In this document: one piece after another, positions 5,834-11,083 of the stretch | How positions within the stretch are numbered: position 1 is the first letter of the stretch | Layout: the number at the start of each line of letters is the position of its first letter | Assembly: GCA_964439605.1 (NCBI GenBank) | Contig: CAYTPC010000083.1 | Location: 1 to 11,083, forward strand | Direction of reading: 5' to 3' | Length of the DNA: 11,083 nucleotides | From: JAITWT01 sp964439605 | GTDB taxonomy: Bacteria > Pseudomonadota > Gammaproteobacteria > Burkholderiales > Burkholderiaceae_C | Translations under genes and position numbers: made by a program | The notes under the pieces: model-generated | Told to the model about the DNA's origin: nothing | What the model saw: only the letters and a program-made list of their open reading frames with translations | Databases searched by the model: none

Positions 5834-7252
5834 ATGAACAAACAATTCGACGTCATCGTCATCGGCGGCGGCCCCGGTGGCTACATCGCGGCGATTCGCG
5901 CCGCGCAATTGGGCTTCAACGTCGCCTGCATCGACGAGTGGAAGAACGCCCAGGGCGGCCCCGCGCTCGGCGGCACCTGCACGAATATCGGCTGCATTCC
6001 CTCGAAGGCGCTGCTGCAATCGTCGGAGCACTACGAGCAGGCAAGCAAGCATTTCGGCGAGCACGGCATCAGCGTCAGCGGGCTGAAGATCAACGTGCCG
6101 GCCATGGTCGGGCGCAAAGACACCATCGTCAAGCAGACCAACGAGGGCATCGCCTACCTGTTCAAGAAGAACAAGGTTAGCTTTTTCCACGGCCGTGGCT
6201 CGTTCGTGAAAGCAGGCGAGGGGGGGTACGAGATCAAGGTTGCTGAAGAAAGCATCACCGGCAAACACGTCATCGTCGCCACCGGCTCGAATGCGCGTGT
6301 GCTGCCGGGCGTGCCCTTCGACGAGGAAAAAATCCTCTCGAACGACGGCGCGTTGCGCATCGGCGCGGTGCCGAAGAAGCTCGCGCTGATCGGCTCGGGC
6401 GTGATCGGGCTCGAAATGGGCTCGGTGTGGCGCCGCCTCGGGGCCGAGGTCACGGTGCTCGAAGCCTTGCCGACCTTCCTCGGCGCGGTCGATGAACAGA
6501 TCGCCAAGGAAGCGAAGAAGGCTTTCGACAAGCAGGGTTTGAAGATCCATCTCGGCGTGACCGTCGGCGCGGTCAAGCAGGGCAAGAATGGCGTGAGCAT
6601 CGCCTATACCGATGCGAAGGGCGAGGCGCACAAGCTCGACGCCGACAAGCTGATCGTCTCGATCGGCCGCGTGCCCAATACCGTTGGCTTGAATCCGGAG
6701 GCGGTCGGTCTGCAACTCGATGAGCGCGGCGCGATCGTGGTGGACGGCGAGTGCAGGACGAACCTGCCCAAGGTCTGGGCCATCGGCGACGTGGTGCGTG
6801 GCCCGATGCTCGCGCACAAGGCCGAGGAAGAAGGCGTGGCGGTGGCCGAGCGCATCGCGGGCCAGCATGGGCACGTCAACTTCAACACGATCCCGTGGGT
6901 GATCTATACCTCGCCCGAGATCGCCTGGGTCGGCCAGACCGAGCAGCAGCTCAAAGCCGAGGGCCGCGCTTACAAGGCCGGTACTTTCCCTTTCCTGGCC
7001 AATGGCCGCGCGCGTGCGCTGGGCGATACCACCGGCATGGTCAAGTTCCTTGCCGATGCACAGACCGATGAAATTCTGGGTGTCCACATCGTCGGGCCGA
7101 TGGCGAGCGAACTGATCGCCGAAGCGGTGGTGGCGATGGAGTTCAAGGCCAGCAGCGAAGACATCGCGCGCATCTGCCATGCGCATCCTTCCTTGAGCGA
7201 AGCAACCAAGGAAGCCGCGCTCGCGGTGGACAAACGCACACTGAACTTCTGA
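5834..7252 (+). CDS. lpdA: Dihydrolipoyl dehydrogenase, ODH E3 component
   Basis: Lpd (odhL) reoxidises the dihydrolipoyl group of SucB, passing electrons through FAD and a redox disulfide to NAD+. The 472 residues are full length. The FAD-binding GGGPGGYIAA lies at 11-20. The redox pair is Cys49/Cys54 in GGTCTNIGCIPSKALL. The NAD-binding fold has IGSGVIGLEMGS in mid-protein, and AIGDVVRGPMLAHKAEEEG is the second FAD contact. The C-terminal dimer domain has HPSLSE with catalytic His451 and Glu456. The ATG at 5834 gives the standard N-terminus (MNKQFDVIVIGGG); a longer frame reaching back into the preceding gene is not needed. The segment IDEWKNAQGGPALGGTC is wording I associate with Burkholderiales enzymes. 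It is the last ODH gene of the operon and is followed by zapE after a 48-base gap. Confidence 0.97.
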   Translation: MNKQFDVIVIGGGPGGYIAAIRAAQLGFNVACIDEWKNAQGGPALGGTCTNIGCIPSKALLQSSEHYEQASKHFGEHGISVSGLKINVPAMVGRKDTIVKQTNEGIAYLFKKNKVSFFHGRGSFVKAGEGGYEIKVAEESITGKHVIVATGSNARVLPGVPFDEEKILSNDGALRIGAVPKKLALIGSGVIGLEMGSVWRRLGAEVTVLEALPTFLGAVDEQIAKEAKKAFDKQGLKIHLGVTVGAVKQGKNGVSIAYTDAKGEAHKLDADKLIVSIGRVPNTVGLNPEAVGLQLDERGAIVVDGECRTNLPKVWAIGDVVRGPMLAHKAEEEGVAVAERIAGQHGHVNFNTIPWVIYTSPEIAWVGQTEQQLKAEGRAYKAGTFPFLANGRARALGDTTGMVKFLADAQTDEILGVHIVGPMASELIAEAVVAMEFKASSEDIARICHAHPSLSEATKEAALAVDKRTLNF

Positions 7253-7286
7253 GAGCCCATTCGTGACACGACTTGCGCAAAATGGC

Positions 7287-7290
7287 GGAG
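7287..7290 (+). promoter_or_regulatory. Shine-Dalgarno GGAG for zapE
   Basis: GGAG lies 10 bases before the ATG at 7301 and is one of the few clear ribosome binding sites in the window. It supports this start for ZapE. Confidence 0.6.
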
Positions 7291-7300
7291 CGGTTTACCG

Positions 7301-8416
7301 ATGACGGCGGCTGACATCGGCCCGGTCCAGAGCGCTTATGAGGCGGAACTCAAAGCGCGCGGATACAGCAGCGACCCGGCCCAACTGCGCGCGGTCGAGG
7401 CGCTTGAGCGCTGCGCGCGGGAGTGGTCGCTTTACAAGAACCTGCGTTCCAACCGGTTCAAGAAATTCATCAACCGGCCCGAGATTCCGCGCGGGGTCTA
7501 TATGTATGGCGGGGTCGGGCGCGGCAAGAGCTTTTTGATGGACTGCTTCTATGCCGCGGTGCCGCTGCGCCGCAAGACGCGGCTGCATTTCCATGAGTTC
7601 ATGCGCGAGGTGCACCGGCAGCTCACGCAGTTACAGGGCACCGTCAATCCGCTCGATGAACTCGGGCGGCGCATCGCCAAGCGCCATAAGCTGATCTGCT
7701 TTGACGAATTTCACGTGGCTGACATTACCGATGCAATGATCCTGTATCGGCTGTTGACCGCGTTGTTCGACAACGGCGTGGGATTCGTCACGACCTCGAA
7801 CTTCAAGCCCGACGATCTGTATCCGGGGGGCTTGCACCGCGACCGCATTCTGCCGGCGATCGCTTTGCTCAACGAGCGGCTTGAAGTGGTCAACGTCGAC
7901 AACGGCACCGATTACCGCCAGCGTTCGCTCAGAGACATGCGGATATACATCACGCCCACGGGCGCCGCGGCCGACGAGGAAATGCGCGCCGCGTTCCGGG
8001 AGTTGTCCGGGGCTGCCGACGAGGATCCGGTACTGCACATCGAGGCGCGCCAGATCCGGGCGCTGCGCAAGGCCGCGGGCGTGGTCTGGTTCGACTTCAG
8101 GGCGCTGTGCGGCGGACCGCGCTCACAGAACGACTATCTCGAAATTGCGAGCCGGTTTCACACCGTGTTCCTGTCGGACGTGCCGCATATGCCGGTGCGC
8201 ATGGCTTCGGAGGCGCGGCGCTTCACCTGGCTGGTCGACGTACTCTATGATCGACGCGTGAAATTGATTATGTCGGCCCAGGTGCCGCCTGAGGCGTTGT
8301 ACACCGAAGGCCCGCTCGCGCACGAGTTCCCGCGCACCGTGTCGCGGCTGCACGAAATGCAATCGGCGGAGTATCTGGCGCTGGAACACAAGGCGGTGGA
8401 TACCGGCCTGACATGA
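7301..8416 (+). CDS. zapE: ZapE/AFG1-type cell division ATPase
   Basis: A 371-residue AAA-type P-loop ATPase of the AFG1 family. In E. coli, ZapE (YhcM) associates with the FtsZ ring and affects its stability during constriction; mitochondrial relatives act in protein quality control. Visible motifs are a Walker A MYGGVGRGKSFLMD (P-loop about 70-77, Lys76), the following HFHEFMREVH, a Walker B LICFDEFHV (131-139, Asp135 and Glu136), and TTSNFKPDDLYPGGLHRDRILP, which contains the family's sensor region. The C-terminal half includes VVWFDFRALCGGPRSQNDYLEIA and RRFTWLVDVLYDRRVKL, both typical of the family. It acts in the cytoplasm at the inner membrane or septum. It sits just after lpd, an order I know from Burkholderiales, and its stop overlaps the next start by 4 bases (ATGA). 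Confidence 0.96.
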   Translation: MTAADIGPVQSAYEAELKARGYSSDPAQLRAVEALERCAREWSLYKNLRSNRFKKFINRPEIPRGVYMYGGVGRGKSFLMDCFYAAVPLRRKTRLHFHEFMREVHRQLTQLQGTVNPLDELGRRIAKRHKLICFDEFHVADITDAMILYRLLTALFDNGVGFVTTSNFKPDDLYPGGLHRDRILPAIALLNERLEVVNVDNGTDYRQRSLRDMRIYITPTGAAADEEMRAAFRELSGAADEDPVLHIEARQIRALRKAAGVVWFDFRALCGGPRSQNDYLEIASRFHTVFLSDVPHMPVRMASEARRFTWLVDVLYDRRVKLIMSAQVPPEALYTEGPLAHEFPRTVSRLHEMQSAEYLALEHKAVDTGLT

Positions 8417-9057
8417 AAAAAACCGTCATCACCGCCTGGACGATCCTCGTTGCAGCTACGGCCGTGCAGGCGCAAGGTGCGTTGGCCGATGAACAGGAAG
8501 CGGAGCGTGCGCGCATCGCTGCCGAACGCAAGGCGGCTCAGGCGCGCTACGAGCAGGAGCGAAAGACCTGCTACCAGAAATTCGCAGTGCAGGATTGCCT
8601 GGACGACATTCGCCGCCGCTACCGTGTACAGACCGAGGATCTCAAGCGACGGGAGGCTGCGCTCAACCATGCCGAGCGCCAGCGCCGTGGTGCCGAAGCT
8701 TTGGAAAAGCAGCAACAGAGGGCCGTCCCGGAATCAGCGCCAGCGGCCCCATCGAACGAACCGGTTGGGCAGGCCCAGCAAGAGCGCGACCCGCGTGCGG
8801 CCGGACGTGCAGCCAAAGAGTCTGACGCCGCGCGCAAGCGGCGCAGCTTCGACGCCAAGCAAACGCAGCATGCCCAGCAGGAGGCCCAGCGTTTGCAGAC
8901 GGCATCACAGGCTGAGCAGGAACGCGCGCGTTACGAAGCCAAGCAAGAACGGGCAAACCGGGAACGCGAGGCGGCGCAGCGGCGCATGTCCCAGCGCACC
9001 AAGCCGCGTGCCGCTCCTTTGCCGGAGCCGCCGACTGAGCCTAAAAACGGTAGTTGA
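8413..9057 (+). CDS. Exported coiled-coil protein of unknown function
   Basis: This encodes 214 residues. The N-terminus (MKKTVITAWTILVAATAVQA) is a good Sec signal peptide with likely cleavage after Ala20, so the protein should be periplasmic. The rest is very rich in Glu, Arg, Gln, Ala and Lys and should form long helices or coiled coil (about 26-103 and 130-195), interrupted by a Pro/Ala stretch near 105-120. Two cysteines, Cys53 and Cys62 in CYQKFAVQDC, probably form a disulfide in the periplasm; a similar CYxxFxVxxC segment is familiar from uncharacterised betaproteobacterial proteins. The basic tail ends in a Pro-rich stretch. It starts within the zapE stop (ATGA), and its own stop overlaps a possible TTG start of the helicase gene. 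No function is known to me; envelope structure linked to division is a guess from its neighbour. Confidence 0.88.
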   Translation: MKKTVITAWTILVAATAVQAQGALADEQEAERARIAAERKAAQARYEQERKTCYQKFAVQDCLDDIRRRYRVQTEDLKRREAALNHAERQRRGAEALEKQQQRAVPESAPAAPSNEPVGQAQQERDPRAAGRAAKESDAARKRRSFDAKQTQHAQQEAQRLQTASQAEQERARYEAKQERANREREAAQRRMSQRTKPRAAPLPEPPTEPKNGS

Positions 9058-9074
9058 TCGCTCGCGCCTGCCTG

Positions 9075-11078
9075 ATGCCGTTCGCAGACAAGGTACGTGA
9101 AACTTTCGCACAGGACGGTGCACTGGGGCGCGCCGCCGAACAGTTCCGGGAGCGCGAAGGGCAGACCACAATGGCACTCGCGGTGGCGCAGACCATCGAA
9201 GCCGGCGGCCTGCTCGTGGTGGAAGCCGGAACAGGCGTCGGCAAAACCTTCTCGTACCTCGTGCCGGCGCTGCTCAGTGGCGAACGCGCGCTGCTTTCAA
9301 CCGCGACCAAGGCGCTGCAAGATCAGTTGTTCGGCCGTGATCTGCCGCGGCTCGTGCAGGCGCTGGGCTTGCCGGTGCGCATTGCTCTGCTCAAGGGGCG
9401 CGCAAGCTATCTGTGCCTGCACCGGCTCGAACTCGCGCGCCGCGATGGCGCTCATGAGCGCGCCTCACAGCGTGCGCTGGCCAAAATCGAGCGCTGGTCG
9501 CAGTCCACGCGCACGGGCGATTTGGCCGAACTGCCGGGGCTGGACGAGAGCTCGCCGCTGATCCCGCTCGTGACCTCCACGCGCGAGAACTGTCTGGGTG
9601 CGCAGTGCCCGCAGTTCAAGGCATGCCACGTCAACCTCGCCCGGCGCGAGGCGCTGGCGGCTGACCTTGTGGTCATCAACCACCATCTTTTCTTCGCCGA
9701 CCTCGCGGTGCGTGAATCAGGCATGGCCGAACTGCTGCCGACGGTGCGCGTCGTGATATTCGACGAAGCGCACCAGCTCAACGAGACCGGCGTGCAGTTT
9801 CTCGGGGCTCAGCTCGGCAGCGGCCAGGTCATTGATTTCGCGCGCGATCTGCTGGCCGCTGGATTGCAGTTGGCGCGCGGGCTGGCTGATTGGCCTGCGC
9901 TTGGCGCAGCGCTCGAATATGCCGCCCGTGATCTGCGGCTGACCGCCGGGAAGCAGCGGCCGGGCAGCAAACTGCGCTGGATCGACCGTGTACCCGACGG
10001 TATCGACGGCGCCGCTTGGCAGGCTGCGCTCGAACAACTGGGCGAAGCTTTTACGCATGCGGCCCAGGCGCTTGATACGGTCAGTGAGCTTTCGCCCGAT
10101 TTCGTCCGTTTGCACGAGCGTGCCACGTTGCTGGCCGGCCGTATCTCGGCATTCGTGCAGCCTTGTGCGCCGGAATCGGTGCGATGGGTGGATGTGGGCT
10201 CGCAACTGCGGCTGGTCGAGTCGCCGCTGGACATCGCGCAAACCGTGCAGTCGCGCATGCTGCGCGGCAACCAGGACGATCCCCAGGAACGGCAGCGCGC
10301 CTGGATTTTCACTTCCGCCACGCTTGGCGCTGACGAACGCTTGCGCTGGTTCACCGAGCCCTGCGGCCTGGAAGATGCGCAGGTGCTGCGGGTTTCCAGC
10401 CCCTTCGACTACGCTTTGCAGGCCGGGGTGTACGTGCCGCGGTCTTTTGCAAAGCCGGGCGATCCGGACCACGGCGCGCAAGTCGCGCAACTTGCGGCCC
10501 AGGGCGCGCGGATGCTCGGTGGGCGCACGCTCGTGCTGACCACCACTTTGCGCGCGCTGCGTGTAATTGGTGACGCCTTGCGCGCCCAGTTCGAGCAGGC
10601 CGATTCGCCGCTGGAGGTGCTCGTCCAGGGTGAGTGGCCCAAGCGCGTGCTGATGGAACGCTTTCGCGCGGGCGGACAGAACGGCCAGCCCGGTTGTGTG
10701 CTGGTCGCCTCGGCTTCGTTCTGGGAGGGTTTCGACGTACCAGGCCAGGCGCTGCAATTGGTGATCATTGACAAGCTGCCGTTTCCGCCGCCAGGCGATC
10801 CGCTGGTTGAAGCGCGCGCGCGGCGCCTCGTGGCGCAAGAGCGCAGTCCGTTTAACGATTACTTCCTGCCAGAAGCCGCGATCGCGCTCAAACAGGGAGC
10901 AGGGCGCCTGATCCGGCGCGAGACCGATTGCGGCCTGCTGGCGATCTGCGATACCCGCTTGCTCACGATGTCTTATGGGCGCCGTCTGCTGGCAACCCTG
11001 CCTGCGATGCGCCGTATTGAAAGTGCGTTGCAGTTCGAAGAGGCGCTGGCCGCATTGTCGGCTGCCGCTCAATCATGA
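9075..11078 (+). CDS. yoaA: YoaA/DinG-family iron-sulfur DNA helicase
   Basis: A superfamily 2 (XPD/DinG type) ATP-dependent 5'-3' DNA helicase of 667 residues, closer in wording and length to E. coli YoaA than to DinG. In E. coli, YoaA works with HolC (chi subunit of DNA polymerase III) in repair at stalled forks. Motifs, numbered from ATG 9075: Walker A EAGTGVGKT (about 50-58); four cysteines expected to hold a 4Fe-4S cluster at 114 (YLCLHRL), 173 and 178 (NCLGAQC) and 184 (KACHV); NHHLFFADL; a DEAH box at 230-233; WIFTSATLG; SASFWEGFDVPG; and motif VI QGAGRLIRR at about 607-615. All four cluster ligands are present, so it should be active. A TTG at 9054, overlapping the previous stop, would add 7 residues; I prefer the ATG. 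Neither start has a clear ribosome binding site. Confidence 0.95.
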   Translation: MPFADKVRETFAQDGALGRAAEQFREREGQTTMALAVAQTIEAGGLLVVEAGTGVGKTFSYLVPALLSGERALLSTATKALQDQLFGRDLPRLVQALGLPVRIALLKGRASYLCLHRLELARRDGAHERASQRALAKIERWSQSTRTGDLAELPGLDESSPLIPLVTSTRENCLGAQCPQFKACHVNLARREALAADLVVINHHLFFADLAVRESGMAELLPTVRVVIFDEAHQLNETGVQFLGAQLGSGQVIDFARDLLAAGLQLARGLADWPALGAALEYAARDLRLTAGKQRPGSKLRWIDRVPDGIDGAAWQAALEQLGEAFTHAAQALDTVSELSPDFVRLHERATLLAGRISAFVQPCAPESVRWVDVGSQLRLVESPLDIAQTVQSRMLRGNQDDPQERQRAWIFTSATLGADERLRWFTEPCGLEDAQVLRVSSPFDYALQAGVYVPRSFAKPGDPDHGAQVAQLAAQGARMLGGRTLVLTTTLRALRVIGDALRAQFEQADSPLEVLVQGEWPKRVLMERFRAGGQNGQPGCVLVASASFWEGFDVPGQALQLVIIDKLPFPPPGDPLVEARARRLVAQERSPFNDYFLPEAAIALKQGAGRLIRRETDCGLLAICDTRLLTMSYGRRLLATLPAMRRIESALQFEEALAALSAAAQS

Positions 11079-11083
11079 CCGGC
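11075..11083 (+). CDS. Possible start of a further operon gene at the window edge
   Basis: An ATG overlaps the helicase stop in the same ATGA arrangement used between zapE and the coiled-coil gene. Only three codons (Met-Thr-Gly) lie inside the window, so this rests on the overlap pattern alone and nothing can be said about the product. Confidence 0.25.

Noticed and set aside
5825..7186. 453-codon minus-strand frame opposite lpd
   Set aside because: Same shadow effect; low-complexity His/Arg/Asp-rich translation and no supporting start site, while the plus strand encodes a complete enzyme.
9717..11072. 451-codon minus-strand frame opposite the helicase gene
   Set aside because: Shadow of the helicase frame; Gln/Arg-rich with no motifs.

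Overview
The window carries a 2-oxoglutarate dehydrogenase (ODH) gene set and its neighbours, but it looks like two unrelated genomes joined inside one gene. Roughly the first 3.26 kb reads like a verrucomicrobium of the Opitutales type. The remaining 7.8 kb reads like a betaproteobacterium, probably Burkholderiales, judged by the protein wording of SucB and Lpd and the order sucA-sucB-lpd-zapE. Both taxonomic calls are inferences from family knowledge, because no database search was possible.

Left part: a secreted protein of unknown function is cut by the window edge on the minus strand (1-291), followed by a minus-strand SUI1/YciH-type translation factor with a proline-rich N-terminus (430-849). 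Between the SUI1 gene and sucA, which are divergently transcribed, lie a very G-rich tract (850-895) and a strikingly regular 10-base-period repeat array (909-1038). sucA then starts at 1065 on the plus strand.

sucA (1065-3932) is an intact open reading frame, but its codon use changes abruptly near the conserved HGYEGQGPEHSSARLER segment (about 3264-3316). By hand count, lysine codons are 11 AAA and 11 AAG before this block and 0 AAA and 18 AAG after it. The simplest reading is a chimeric contig joined through a conserved stretch. Genuine recombination is possible but less likely.

Right part: sucB (E2), a DUF2867-like gene, lpd (E3), zapE, a secreted coiled-coil protein and a YoaA/DinG-type iron-sulfur helicase all run on the plus strand with short gaps or overlaps (TGATG, ATGA, TTGA junctions), so they probably form one long transcription unit. 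SucA, SucB and Lpd are the three parts of the ODH complex of the TCA cycle. ZapE links to cell division and the helicase to DNA repair, and they share the operon layout rather than the pathway.

I found no RNA genes, CRISPR arrays, insertion sequences or prophage genes. I see no convincing new multi-gene system. The items most worth a second look are the sucA junction and the decamer array with the adjacent G-rich tract.
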